NCBI GenBank assembly: GCA_036346225.1
Contig: JARFIW010001322.1
Location: 806,001-870,000 of the forward strand
Source: Platerodrilus igneus
Lineage: Eukaryota > Arthropoda > Insecta > Coleoptera > Lycidae
Direction of reading: 5' to 3'
DNA length: 64,000 nt
Shown: piece by piece, positions 32,240-45,096 of the stretch
Layout: the number at the start of each line of letters is the position of its first letter
Numbering within the stretch: position 1 is the stretch's first letter
Program-made: the position numbers and the translations under genes
Notes under the pieces: generated by a model
The model's input: the letters and a program-made list of their open reading frames with translations, nothing else
What the model was told of the DNA's origin: nothing
Databases searched by the model: none

Positions 32240-35200
32240 ATTCATCTTAGTTTGAAATATCTTAAATCAAACCATTGTTCAACATAAAGTTGTCTTATAT
32301 AATGATACTGAATGTCTATGTGCTTAGAACAAATGTTAATTCCATGATTTTTCAGTAAATAGATTTCACTCTGGCTATCACTGTACAAAATTGGTACCTT
32401 CTGTGCTTCCTCCATATCCCTACACTGTCGCAAAATCATAGTAAGCTACTGTTGTTCTACAGCTGTGCTACTTGTGCTATGTACTCCGCCTCCATAGAGG
32501 ACTTGCTAATACATTTTTGGATGGAGCATCTCCAACCAATAGGAACATCATCTAAACATAACAAAAATCCGCTAATTGATTTCCTACAGTTCAAAGAGGT
32601 ACCAAAAGAATCATCTGAGTACATATTAATAATACCTTCATTTACCCATGATAAACTAAGAGATAAGTGCCTAATAGTGTACAAATATTGTAAAATTTTG
32701 ACTAATAATTGCAGGGCCAATTTATTTGGCTTTGCGGCAAATTGTGCCAACTGAATTGTGGTGTAGGATATGCCAAACCTAGTTCTAGAAACAATGAATA
32801 ATAAACTTCCTACTAATTGTTTGTACTGGCATGGATACTCATTTTCCCCATTTCCCAAATTTCTCAAATTTATTACAGGATCTAAAGGAATCTGAACCCT
32901 TAGTTATTTATTTATATTAAATTTTTCTGCTGGCTTTTCAATGAATATTCTTTGGTTTAGCAAAATACTTTTATCTATCTGTTCAAATTGAACACCCAGG
33001 AACCTATGGATTGGGCCAAAATCCACACATTTAAATTCTAATTTTAGTTGATCAATTACAGAGTTCAATAATACAATATCTTTTGCAAAATGGCCATGTC
33101 GTCCACATAAATCAAAATAAATACAGTAGGGTCTTTATAATATAAACAAGGACTATTCCGAAGCAGTAAAACCTTATTTACGTAATGCTAAATCAATATG
33201 GGAGTTTCACTCCCTTCCACATTGTTTAAGCCTATACAATGCCTTGTTGAGTTTAATAACAAAATCCCTTGTATTGTTAACTACAAAGCCTTTAGGTTGC
33301 TCCATGTATACTGGTTCTTGTAAATCAGCATACAAGTATGCACATTTAACATCTACATACACATCAACATATCCTTGCAAACTAAAAATGAAACAAAAAA
33401 CTTGATAAGAACAAACTCTACAACAGGGACAAATACGTCATTATAATCTATACCATATTATTGGAGAAAACCATGAGCTACCAGTCGCGCCTTATATTTA
33501 TCTTCTGTCTCGTCACTATTTATCTTTTTGTTAAAAATCCATTTACTAGTTATCACTATATGACTATCGGGACGCACGACAATTTCCCACACATTCATTT
33601 CTTGCAACGTGTTCAATTCCTCCTGCATTGCATCAATCCATTTTTCTCTGTCTGGCGATGCCAGTATATCTTCATAATTATGTGGGACAACTGTGAGTCT
33701 AATAAAAAATGATTCTTCATTCTGACAAAATTAAGCCTGATATTCTTCTATACTGTTATCTAAAGAGCTTCCACCTCAACTTTATCTAAATTTATATCAG
33801 CATTTTCACTATTATTTGGGTCGACAGCTAGTCCACGTGATATCCTAAACTCAAAGCAGTTTTCGTTAAACCCTATATTTTTAGTTTTACAACATTCCTT
33901 CACATCAGGCAGTGATCTTAGGTTCGAATGACCTTTATATTCATAATAAACATCCTGGTGACGATTTGATCTACCGGACTGACAAGTGCAAACAGTACTC
34001 TTCCGCCCTGGAGCAACAGATTTTACAAGTGCATTGTCACTAATTTCTAATCAAGGTTCACTCAAATTAATTTCATCCTCAGTAAACATAAATGGATGAA
34101 TCACTATAGGATTTTTCTGCAAGTTACCCTGCAGCTCTTCAAAATATAGAATTCCCACCTTCAATGCGTTATATGTAACATGCTTTGTTTCGACAATAGA
34201 TTTAGTGATGGGTTCATATATTCGATAGTCTCGGTTTCCTAAACCATAACCCACAATTATACCTGTTTTGCCTTGGGTATAATTTAGAACGATGTGGTTT
34301 CGGAATGTAGTAAAACGCCAACAATCTGAACCTTTTAAAATAATTGATACTGGGTATATGACCATGCCATAATTTCGATGGTGTTCTATTACCTAAACTA
34401 GAGCGGATTACTCTATTTTAGTGTGCACTATAGTAAAAAGTGCTTCTACCCGAAATTCAGCAGGTAGACCCGAGTCGATCAATACCGATCTAACACCGTC
34501 CAATAAAGTCATCAATAATACTAAGACATTACTGGGAACCGACCCCATAAGTCCATGAATAGTTGTAATGGATATGCAGATCTACGACCTAACATACACC
34601 AGGAGGGTTCTCTAGAACTCTTTGTCATTTGGCAACTATCACATACATGTATGTGCCTTATAAAGGATAGTGGCTTTACCCTAACAGCACCATATTTAAA
34701 AAGGTTTTCTACCGAATTAGGGGCAATGTAACCTAGTCTATAATGTCATAACTTTAAACAATTTTTCGGAATAATACTATCTAACCTATGATTAGATTCT
34801 GAGCCATGATTTGCATTAAAAATAAAATTTGACTGTTCTATAATATTTTTAGATTTAACTTCCGTGCCAGGTACTAAAATAAATAATCGATTTTTAGGGA
34901 GTAGCTCGACACTATTTCCATGTTTGTCTAACATTACTAAATTACTTTTTCCAAAACTGAATTGGAATTCCTGCTATATTAAAGCATAATTATACTGATA
35001 TTAAGTTTTTACATAATTGAGGTATATGGTAAACATTATACAATTCTAAAGTACAACTGTTTCCCTTTTCCGTTTTTATTTCTAATAAAATGTCACCCTT
35101 CTCTACATCAAACATGTTCCCATGCCCTTGTAAAATTGAGATATGATCAATTTCTATGTAATTTGTAAAACACATTTTATTGTAAGAAAAATGATAAGTT

Positions 35201-35480
35201 GCACCACTATCTAATATCCAACTTTTATCTAATTACTTCGTTGGTTTAATCAGACTCATTAAAAGGCTGCTAAAATGAAAACTACCACCTGGTTTTTACG
35301 AATACCAGAATAATTACCTCTGCCATGATGTTGAGGTTTTGAAATTCTTTTACCACTATTACTTAATCTTACATGGCAATTCCTTTTAAAGTGCCCGATT
35401 TTGTCACATCTAAAACATTAATTGGAAATATTAACATCTTGATGTTTGTTTACATTGAAAGAATTTCTATATTGCTCCCG
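32240..35480 (-). pseudogene. Copia gag-pol remains
   Basis: From right to left on the minus strand: a CCHC knuckle CFRCDKIGHFKRNC (about 35370-35410); the protease-side block and MCFTNYIEIDHISILQGHGN (35175 down); GAG-pre-integrase VYHIPQLCKNLISV (35030); an integrase tail GYGLGNRDYRIYEPI (34230); RT traces (33400-32900); and RNase H YKQLVGSLLFIVSRTRFGIS (32820), YSDDSFGTSLNCRKSISGF (32640) and KCISKSSMEAEYIA (32480). There are many stops and shifts. Confidence 0.82.
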
Positions 35481-35500
35481 TTTAAATTAAATTTAATGAC

Positions 35501-37358
35501 AGTACCATAGTAAGGCCGGTCTGACTTCAAAACCGTGCACGCGTATGTTCCATTTAAAGTTTCAATATAGCATACATGTGGACACGTTTTGAAGCCAGAT
35601 TGGCCTTATATTACTTTCAATGTAACATACGTGTGGACACGTTTTGAAGTCAGACCGGCCTTATGTTACTTTCAATGAAACATACGTATGTGACTTCAAA
35701 ACGTGTCCACACGTATGCTACATTGAAAAAATGTAAGTGCGTGCAGAAAAAATGTGGAGCTGTTTTGAATTCGGTTCTCTAGCAAGAAGTTATAAAGTAG
35801 GTCAGATGGGTCACTCTGCAAATACACATAGGCTGGTCTGACTTCAAAACGTGTCCACATATATGCTACGTTGAAAAAATTAAGTGCGTGCAGAAAAATG
35901 TGGAACTGTTTTAAATTCGTATTAGATGTTCTCTAGCGAGAAGTTATAAAGTAGGTCAGATGCAAAATATCGCATCTAAGTCAATTATTGTATTTAATTA
36001 AAGTGGATTCTGATTTATGTTTTTTACTTTTGTTTAGAGGCTACAAATACACATAGGCCGGTTTGACTTCAAAACATGTCCACATGTATGCTACGTTGAA
36101 AAAATGTAGGTGTATGCAAAAAACGTGGAGCTGCTTTGAATTGTGTTCTCTAGCGGGAAGTTATACAGTAGGTCAGATGCAAAATATCGCATCTAAGTCA
36201 AATGTATAATTGAAATGGATTCTGATCTATGTTTTTACTTTTGTTTAGAGGCTGCAAATACACATAAGCCGGTTTGACTTCAAAACGTGTCCACACATAT
36301 GCTACGTTGAAAAAATGTAGGTGCATGTAAAAAATGTGGAGCTGTTTTGAATTGGCATTAGATGTTCTCTAGCGAGAATTTATAAAGTAGGTCAGATTCA
36401 AAATATCAAATCTAAGTCAATTGTATAAAGAATGCTGTATTTAATTAAAGTGGATTCTGATTTATATTTTTACTTTTGTTTATAGGCTGCAAATACACAT
36501 AGACCGGTTTGACTTCAAAGCGTGTTCACACGTATGCTACATTGAGAAAATGTAGGTGCGTGCAGAAAAAATGTGGAGCTGTTTTGAATTCTAGCAAGAA
36601 GTTGTAAAGTAGGTCAGATGCAAAATATGCTAAGGCCGGTTTGAATTCAAAGTGTGACCACTCTCCAAATACACATAGGCCGGTTTCAATTTGAAAATGT
36701 GTTCACTCTTGTGATAGGTTGAAAAGTAGGTTAGCAAAGTATGCAGATGGTGGTAATCTGCTATATAAGAAGATTGCTCCTAATATTAATTTAATTAGTT
36801 GAAGTTTACTGCATATTTACATACCTACATATACAAACATGTATATAATTGATATTCAGAGATTTAAATACAAGAAAAACGAGTTTGTATACAAAGAAGT
36901 TGCGGTTTTGGACTTGTTGGAAGGTGTTGATTGGCATCAAATTTTTAAACTGCCAATGCAGTCTAGTTGTTGAAGCCAAAATCATATATAACATAACGAC
37001 TGAGTGACAAGGAATATTTATGGTCTTTCTTGGGATGAATCTTCAACGGCTGGCATGGTGTCATCATATATAGCGCTTTATTTGAAGCAAATTATCAGAC
37101 CTGGTGAAGAAGTTTGTGTGAAGGATCTAGAAAAGAAGAAATGGATGGAAACCTACATAATGCAAAACGTCGTAACTAATATGCTTGCACTAGGTTGTCC
37201 TAGGCTATCGGAGTTAAAAATCAACAATCATTTACTATGTAACATCCACTGTTATAGACACAGCAATAATAGTCTGCAATGTGCAAAACAACATACCTTA
37301 TTATTAAAAGAATGGTTTAATAATGAAAAACAATAGAAAGATTGTGTCTGTATTATTG
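35501..37358 (+). repeat. Left TIR of Mav-3 with tandem subrepeats
   Basis: Reverse complement of 55946-57553. The outer 330 bp repeats the motif ACGTGTCCACACGTATG in alternating orientation. Then come four 211-235 bp units that start GGCCGGTTTGACTTCAAAAC (or a variant) at about 35829, 36055, 36266 and 36501, each containing AGTAGGTCAGATGCAAAATA. The inner part carries the IDIQ-family gene. Confidence 0.9.
36838..37336 (+). pseudogene. IDIQ-family gene, left TIR copy
   Basis: ATG 36838 starts MYIIDIQRFKYKKNEFVYKE and runs to a stop after LPMQSSC. After about 30 bp out of frame, 37004-37336 continues (IYGLSWDESSTAGMVSSYIA, EEVCVKDLEKKKWMETYIMQ, LGCPRLSELKI) and ends with CNIHCYRHSNNSLQCAKQH and an LLKEW tail. 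Total about 165 residues, one frameshift. The whole lies inside the TIR, so the element carries two copies. Homologue in Mav-1 at 11925-12405. Possible RNase H-fold/Maelstrom-like domain with a zinc cluster; unproven. Confidence 0.7.
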
Positions 37359-37504
37359 TAGTCAGCAAAAAATTTAATGCTGATGTCTGCAGAAAAACAA
37401 TTGAACCCAAGCAGCACAAATGGGACTCTCAACCCTGAAAGCAATTATAATTGATCAACGCAATAGCTGTTTATGGGTTCCACAACATTTAACAAATTGT
37501 ACAG

Positions 37505-37945
37505 ATATCTCGAAATTTGCCAAAAACAGACAAACTGATTGCATCAATTTCTCATTCTCGCTTTTAAAAAATAACAAGTCGTAGTTATTAAATCGCGAAC
37601 ATAGTTATCTGCAAGAAATATATACTGATTTGTCAATGACAGACAGACTGATTGCATCAATTTTTCATTCTCGTTTTAAAGAATAACAAGTCGTAGTTAT
37701 TAAATCCCGAACTCAGTTATCTGCAAGAAGTATAAACTGGTAAATTTATGAAATGCTTCAACTTCAAAACTAGAAATAAATATATTGAAGTATATGCTAT
37801 GAGTTATTTACTGGTAACTGGTTTCCCAATGTACAGATATCTCGAAATTTGCCAAAGACAGACACACTGATTGTATCAATTTTTCATTCTCGCTTTTAAA
37901 AAATAACAAGTCGTAGTTATTAAATCGGGAGTAATGTGAAATGAA
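37505..37945 (+). repeat. Three copies of an approximately 105-bp repeat
   Basis: Units near 37510, 37632 and 37838 share CTGATTGCATCAATTT and AATAACAAGTCGTAGTTATT followed by AAATC. They lie inside Mav-3 beside the TIR. No coding meaning seen. Confidence 0.8.
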
Positions 37946-37981
37946 AAACACAAAGTATTTTTCTTTATAGTAATTTATAAA

Positions 37982-37984
<3 letters not shown>

Positions 37985-38024
<40 letters not shown>
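37985..38024. repeat. (TA)n microsatellite at the outer edge of the LTR palindrome
   Basis: Nearly pure TA run directly left of the inverted Gypsy LTR arm. A second TA run lies in the palindrome centre (40170-40232). Confidence 0.95.
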
Positions 38025-38027
<3 letters not shown>

Positions 38028-40140
38028 TGCTGTGAAACCTGCAAAAGCCTCACCAGAGTAAAAAAAAAAATTCGAGTCTCTCGAATTGGGCGCCAAGATT
38101 TGCTGTGATTCTCGCCCTGTTGAATCTCTTCTGATCATCGCCTCTTTACTCTTTACGCCTCAGCTGCTCACCTAGTTAAAACTTTCATCCTCATTCATAA
38201 AAAAAAACAAACACATTCCTACCACAAACATCAACGTTAACTCTATTTACATCCATATTCATAATACATTAAAATTTCAAAATTAAATTTCAGCATAAAT
38301 TTCAGTATCATAAAATTTCAAGTTTAAATTTGTCATCATTTTTAATTTGCATCCAGAATTAAAGTCCTGGTAGGGGGTGCACACTAGTTAAGTTACAATA
38401 TGTGCAGACCTAAGTCTGAATAAAAGGGAGCATCTCCCACCCCTTTACGTTAATTAAACAGGTTAGTCTAATTGAACTCAAAGACAGACCCAAATTTTCA
38501 TCATAATCAAAACATAAACTGCTAAATACTCCTTTCTACTTAAACAAGAAAATTTTACCTTAAAATTAAAAATTTGTTGTTTATACAAATTCACTACTGT
38601 TCATTTTTTTATCAAACAGATTATAAAGATATTCAACACACACCAAAACATCAAAGATTGAACAAAATTGTATAATTTACCTGAAGATTACTGCACTCGT
38701 GGCTTCAATGTACATCGGACTTGCTCATCTCACCACTCCAGCTGGTTTATGTTTACGGCTGCAGATTCTGAACGCTTTTAAAATTTTTGTACACCACCAT
38801 TCGTCTAAATTGGTTCAGGACTTCTCAGGAACTCATCTATGTATATCCAAATCTTACCTTGTGGATCCAATCACGCTTACGAATAACACTTGATTACTCA
38901 CCCCCGAAAATTAGCAAAACAATTCATAATTCGTTCACGCTATACAAAGCTGCATACTTAAATGTATTTATTTATCGCTACTTATCTATCTTTTCTAAGT
39001 GCACTAATGCATAATAACTTGTATCGTAGCACGTATTCCGCTTGCAGTATCGTATAACATCAAAAAATTAAAGAGAAACCTGTTTTAAAGTATTCAATAA
39101 TCAAAAAATATAAGAGAGCGAAACACCTATAATCACAGGTTTATATAATAGCTTGCCTGCACGTCGACTTTGTCCCGCGACGGCCAATTTTTAGAATTTC
39201 GCATTCTCTGTTCCCCCTTCGACGGTCCGGCACAGCGATTCTACAAAATTTGCACTCGCGCCAGTTGAAAATCTAAGAAATTTCCACACGACTCGCAACG
39301 CGTCTGCGAACAACTAATCAATTCCGTATAGAGATTGATATGTTTCCACCTCTCATATCTGCATCTTATTTCAACCAATCGTTTCCTCGTGACGTTGTTC
39401 AAATCACGCCTTTTATTATCCGTGTCTCCGCCTTGCGCATTTTATCCGTCTTTTTCTAACTTGGTCTTAGTGGTGCAAATCGATATTCTTTACTATCGGT
39501 TATTTCAGTCCACGTGGATTCATATGTTAATATAAGCTACGGTTTATCCGACCGTTTGCAATATACGCAGAATTTTCATGTTTATCCAAACAAATTAAAC
39601 AGAACGTGAGATTTAAAAATACGCAGGTGTTCAATCGTAACATTTTAACCTTCTAGATATATTTGTATGCTAGCAACGCGTCTCATATTTGGTATTATTG
39701 GGTTTTTAAAAGCTTTTATGCATATAATACCTTAATAATCGTTCAATTAACTCCAATTAAAATAATGATGAATGGCATTGACTTCTACCCTTTAATTTTT
39801 AGTGAATACAAATTAAATATTAATTATTATTCGTACACTTTGTTTAATACCCGTTACTTAGAACTTGAATTAATTAATATAAATTTTGCACGTAATTTCT
39901 ATTTGTTTTAATACTTGGAACAATTAAATTACATACAAGTTGAGCATTTTAATTCTGCTTCTTTTTATAGAAAGCGTCTAGTGAATAATTTAAATCCCTT
40001 ATTTTTAATAAAACGAATAAATTTTTATGCTCCACGGTTTTTATAACGCGTACTTTTTCCAAAATTTTCTTATACACGGTGATTAAAATTATTTGATGTC
40101 GTTAATTAATTTTCTACCCTGGTCTCAAATTTAGACCAGG
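38028..40140 (-). repeat. Inverted Gypsy LTR-like arm (left)
   Basis: Reverse complement of 40243-42452, covering the leader (CCTCACCAGAGTAAAAA, GATTTGCTGTGATTCTCG), the TATA region and the upstream LTR. It ends at the hairpin 40105-40165 (TACCCTGGTCT...AGACCAGGGTA). Confidence 0.88.
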
Positions 40141-40167
40141 GTAGAAAATTAATTAACGACATCAATA

Positions 40168-40169
<2 letters not shown>

Positions 40170-40216
<47 letters not shown>

Positions 40217-40232
40217 TATATATATATATATT
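40170..40232. repeat. (TA)n microsatellite in the palindrome centre
   Basis: Long TA/TATATT run between the two LTR-like arms, flanked on both sides by copies of AGACCAGGGTAGAAAATTAA. Confidence 0.95.
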
Positions 40233-42660
40233 ACTCAAATTTAGACCAGGGTAGAAAATTAATTAACGACATCAAATAATTTTAATCACCGTGTATAAGA
40301 AAGTTTTGGAAAAAGTACGCGTTATAAAAACCGTGGAGCATAAAAATTTATTCGTTTCATTAAAAATAAGGGATTTAAATTATTCACTAGACGCTTTCTA
40401 TAAAAAGAAGCAGAATTAAAATGCTCAACTTGTATGTAATTTAATTATTCCAAGTAAAGAAACAAATAGAAATTACGTGCAAAATTTATATTAATTAATT
40501 CAATTTTTAAGTAACGGGTATTAAATAAAGTGTACAAATAATAATTAATATTTAATTTGTATTCACTAAAAATTAAAGGGTAGAAGTCAATGCCATTCAT
40601 TATTATTTTAATTGGAGTTAATTGAACCATTAGTAATATATAATATGCATAAAAGCTTTTAAAAACCCAATAATATTCAAATCGTAGAAGTGTTATTTAA
40701 AGTATTACGATTGAACACCTGCGTATTTTTAAATGTCAAATTCTAATAAATTCGAGCTGATAAACATGCAGATTCCGCGTATATTGCAAACGGTCGGATA
40801 AACCGTAGCTTATATTAACGGGAAGGTTAGTTGAGCGGTTATTTAACTCAAATAAGAATACACGTGGACTGAAATAACCGATAGTAAAGAATATCGATTT
40901 GCACCACTAAGACCAAGTTAGAAAAAGACAGATAAAATGCGCAATGCAGAGACACAGATAATAAAAGGCGTGATTTGAGCAACGTCACGAGGAAACGATT
41001 GGTTGAAATAAGTTGCAGATATGAGAGGTGAAAACACAACAATTTCTATACAAAATTAATTAGTTGTTCTCGGACGTGTTTGCGAGCCGTGTGAAAATTT
41101 CTTAGATTTAACTGGCACGAGTGCAAAAATTTAGTAGAATCGCTGTGCCGGACTGTCGAGAAGGGAACAGAGAATGCGAAATTCTGAAAATTGTCCGTTG
41201 AGGGACAAATCCGACGTGCAAGCTATTATATAAACCCGGACTTTAAACAGTTTCGCTCTCTTAGATTTTCGATTTTGATTCAATACTTTAAACAGTTTGC
41301 TCTTATATTTTTTTAATTATTGAATACTTTAAAACAGTTTGCTCTTTAATTTTTTGATGTGATACCATACTTCAAGCTGAATACGTGCTACGATACAAGT
41401 TATTATGCATTAGTGCACTTAGAAAAGAAGATACAAGGTAATAAAGTCTAGTTATATTTGCGAGTATTACTGTACCAATTATCCAAATTTGTAACGATAC
41501 ATGAATAAACAAAAGTAGGCAGTTTTGGGAATAGCGGGAAAGAAGTATGAATTTCAGTGCTATTTTTCGGGAGTGAGTAATCAAATGTTATTAGTAAACG
41601 TGATTGGATCTACAAACAAGATTTAGATATACATAGATGCGTTCCTGAGAAGCCCTGAAACTTTTTAAACGAATGGTGTTGTAGATGAATTTTAAAAGGC
41701 GACCAGGAATCTGAGGACGTAAACATAACCCAGTTGGAATGGCGAAATTAGCAAGGACGATGTACATTGAAGCCACGAGTGCAGTAACCTTCAGGTAAAT
41801 TATACAATTTTGTTCGAACTTTGATGTTTTGGTGGGTGTTGGATATCTTTATAATTTGTTTGATAAAAAAAAATGGACAGTGGTAAATTTGTATAAACAA
41901 CAAATTTTGAATTTTAAGGTAAAATTTTCTTGTTTAAGTAGAAAGGAGTATTTAGCAGTTTATGTTTTGATTATGATGAAAATTTGGGTCTGCCTTTGAG
42001 CTCAATTAGACTAACCTGTTTAATTAACATAAAGGGGTGGGAGATGCTCCCTTTTATTCAGACTTAGGTCTGCACATATTGTAACTTAATTAGTATGCAT
42101 CCTACCAGGACTTTAATTCTGGATGCAAATTAAAATGATGACAAATTTAAACTTGAAATTTTATGATACTGATATTTATGCTAAAATTTAATTTTGAAAT
42201 TTTAATGTATTATAAATATTGATGTAAATAGAGTTAACGTTGATGTTTGTGATAGGAATGTGTTTGTTGTATTTTTTATGAATGAGGATGAAAGTTTTAA
42301 CTAGGTGAGCAGCCGAGGCGGAAAGAGTAAAGAGGCGAGTATCAGAAGAGATTCAACAGGACGAGAATCACAGCAAATCTTGACGGCCCAACGTTGGTGC
42401 TCGAATGTTTTTTTTTACTCTGGTGAGGCTTTTTAAAGGTTTCACAGCATAACTATGGCGCCCAACGTGGTTGTCGATTCGAAACCCGAAGTTCCCGAAT
42501 AATGGTGAGGATCACAGCATAATTATGGCGACCCAAAAGTGAGGCTCGAGTTCCAAATAAAATTTTTGTGATTTTATTCCAGGAAACTGGCAATCTGAGA
42601 GAGAGAGTTTCTGTTTGTGTATAAATTTAAGAGTATTTTTAGAGTGTGTGAGAGTGACGT

Positions 42661-43988
42661 ATGCAGAGAAAGGAGTGGTTAAGGAGTCAAGGAGTGGAAA
42701 TTGGAAGTGACGATAGTGCACTGTGTGAAAAAAATTCGAAAATGGAAGAAGCGAGAAGCAGTAGAGATCAGTCGAGGACGGAATCAGGGGATCAAGGAAA
42801 CGAGATGATAATGAGAATGCTAGAGAGGATGAGTGAAGAATCGAACAGGAAGTTAGAGGAGATTAGCCAGAAAATAGATAAGACGAATCAAGAAGTTTCA
42901 GAATTTAAAAATAGTCTTACCGTAAAGATGGGGGAAGTTGAAAATAGAGTTGATAAAAATGAGCGTGATATTACAGGTCTTCGACAGGAAATGGGACATT
43001 TAAGGTCCAAAGTACGCATTTTTTGTGAAGAAGAAATAAATACAAAAATGACTGAAGTAACGGACTCATGTAGGGATCAGTTAGGCAGGGTAGAACGCGA
43101 AGTTAGTAGTATCAAATACAACATGTCAAATTTAACGGGTGTTGGTCCCAGATTTTATACAGGTTGCGTATCATTGGAAAAACATATGAAATTTTATGGT
43201 GATAACAGGGCACAAATCCACAAATTTTTATTAATAGTGTAAGAAATCTAGTGGAAAATTTATTTGACGAACAGACTAGACTCAATACGATAAAGGTTCT
43301 ATTGAAAGACAATGCGGAAGCATGGTACAATTTAGTAGGACAGGACATAGACACATATCAGGACTTTGAAAACAAATTTTTACAACATTTCTGGAGTGAT
43401 CACAAACAGGATCAGATTAGGGATGACTTGATTACAGGAAAATTTAAGGAAGAATTTGCAGGTTCTAGGGAACAATATGCCATCCAAAAATACAGTGTGG
43501 CCAAACAACTTAATCCACCATTGACGGACAGACAAATAATCAAGTACCTATCACGACATTTTGAACTGGAAATCAGACAACACGTGGCCTTACAAAACAT
43601 CACAGAACGGGAGACATTTTTAGAATATTTACAGAGATATGACGATGTATGTGTAGGACGGACAAGAGAGATACGAGAACGAAACTTTAACACAGTTAGG
43701 TTTGACAACAGGACACCGAATTATCCGAGACGGCCTGACCATAATAGGAATTTTCGACCGAATTGGGAACGACGAGGACAGGAATACAGAAGTAATAGTG
43801 CGACTAGGGGACCGACACCAAGACCTAGTTACACGAGACAGAACAGTTTACCGGAAGTAAACAGAACAGTGACGAGCACGACGAATAGAGACAGGGACAC
43901 GGATATTAATACGAGGAGGACGTACGCACAGGTTGTAGAAGGACAGCCAGGACCAAGCACGGAAAACAGGACGAGACAGGATTTTTAG
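42661..43988 (+). pseudogene. Gypsy-B Gag, one frameshift
   Basis: Frame 42661-43242 holds the coiled-coil head (EESNRKLEEISQKI). Frame 43251-43988 holds the capsid core: VLLKDNAEAWYNLVGQDIDT, FLQHFWSDHKQDQIRDDLIT, YLSRHFELEIRQHVALQNIT. It ends with an Arg/Asn-rich tail and RRTYAQVVEGQPGPS. A frame change near 43240 separates them. Gypsy-A shares the head and tail but lacks the core. Confidence 0.82.
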
Positions 43989-44016
43989 AACGTGACAGAC
44001 CACTAGATTTCTGTGC

Positions 44017-45096
44017 ATGTATGAACATCCACGTGAATTTTTCAAAATTGAGGAGGAAGTAGAGCCAGAAACTGAGGAAAAATTATGTTTGCCAATTATT
44101 AATATAGGGATTTTTGAGAATAATGTAGAAGTATTACTTGATATAGGAACAGAGACGAGTTTAATATCGGAGGAATTCGTCAGCAAAATTAGGGATAAGG
44201 TTTGTGATAGAATTATGCCTATAAAGCGTAGCCATTTAGTAGCTCCAAATAAAAAGAAGTTTGCTGTAGTAAATAATGTTGTGGTGTTTAGGATAAATAT
44301 AGGAGGTTTAAGCTGTGAACAGGAGTTTGTAATTGTACCTGGACTGAAGTTTCAGAGCATTTTAGGTGTTGACTGTATGATGCAGTTAGGGGTTTTGATA
44401 GATATGGAAAGGAAGGTAGTAAGGATTAAGGATAGGGTAGTGCCATGGAAGGGCAGTTATGAAGTCACAGAGGATGACACGGGGTTGAATATTAATGTAG
44501 TAGAGGTAGAGGATGATGAAGTAAAACAGATCAACACAATAAGATGTCCAGACGATAGGATAGTAGAGGTTCAAGCTTTATTACAAAAACATGCAGAATT
44601 AGTGGAGGTAGAAGCAAGAGCAGCATATCGGGAGCAGGTGAAGGCAGAATTAAATAAAGATGCAAGAAAATTTAACCAATGGACCAAACCGCAATTCCAT
44701 TGTCCACCATCCATGGACACACTTTTGACGAGGTTAAGTGGCAAGTTTGTTTTTAGTAAATTAGATTTAAGGAATTCATTCTGGCTGATTCCATTACACA
44801 AGGATTCTAGAAAGTACATAGAATTTTCCGTAGAGGGAAAAATCGATAATTTTAAGATACTATCGTTTGGTTTGTCGGCAGAAAGGAAAACAATAATAAA
44901 TGAGAAACAGACAAGTGTAGGGACTGAAGAAGAAGCAATATTTAAGAGTCAGGATAATAGGGATGATAAGTTTATTTTATGTGAGATAACAGGGATGATA
45001 AGTATAGATATAGAAGGGGGAGAAATAGGGATGAAGAGTATTAGGATGGTGAGAAGAAAGACTTGGAGGATCAAGAAAAGAGTCAGATTTAAATAA
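44017..45096 (+). CDS. Gypsy-B protease with truncated reverse transcriptase
   Basis: Open frame of 359 residues. Protease region: VLLDIGTETSLISEEFV (the usual DSG/DTG reads DIG, so the active site is altered), then FVIVPGLKFQSILGVDCMMQ. RT start: RLSGKFVFSKLDLRNSFWLI then PLHKDSRKYIEFSVEGK. The catalytic YxDD palm, RNase H and integrase are absent; the frame passes into a short tail ending RIKKRVRFK. The same tail in Gypsy-A shows a shared deletion. Confidence 0.78.
   Translation: MYEHPREFFKIEEEVEPETEEKLCLPIINIGIFENNVEVLLDIGTETSLISEEFVSKIRDKVCDRIMPIKRSHLVAPNKKKFAVVNNVVVFRINIGGLSCEQEFVIVPGLKFQSILGVDCMMQLGVLIDMERKVVRIKDRVVPWKGSYEVTEDDTGLNINVVEVEDDEVKQINTIRCPDDRIVEVQALLQKHAELVEVEARAAYREQVKAELNKDARKFNQWTKPQFHCPPSMDTLLTRLSGKFVFSKLDLRNSFWLIPLHKDSRKYIEFSVEGKIDNFKILSFGLSAERKTIINEKQTSVGTEEEAIFKSQDNRDDKFILCEITGMISIDIEGGEIGMKSIRMVRRKTWRIKKRVRFK

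Noticed and set aside
37985..38024. CRISPR-like or regulatory repeat
   Set aside because: A simple TA microsatellite; no spacers and no CRISPR array anywhere in the window.
38028..42452. TIRs of another Maverick
   Set aside because: The arms contain the Gypsy-type leader and TATA region and lead straight into Gypsy gag; no Maverick-type ends or target duplication are seen.
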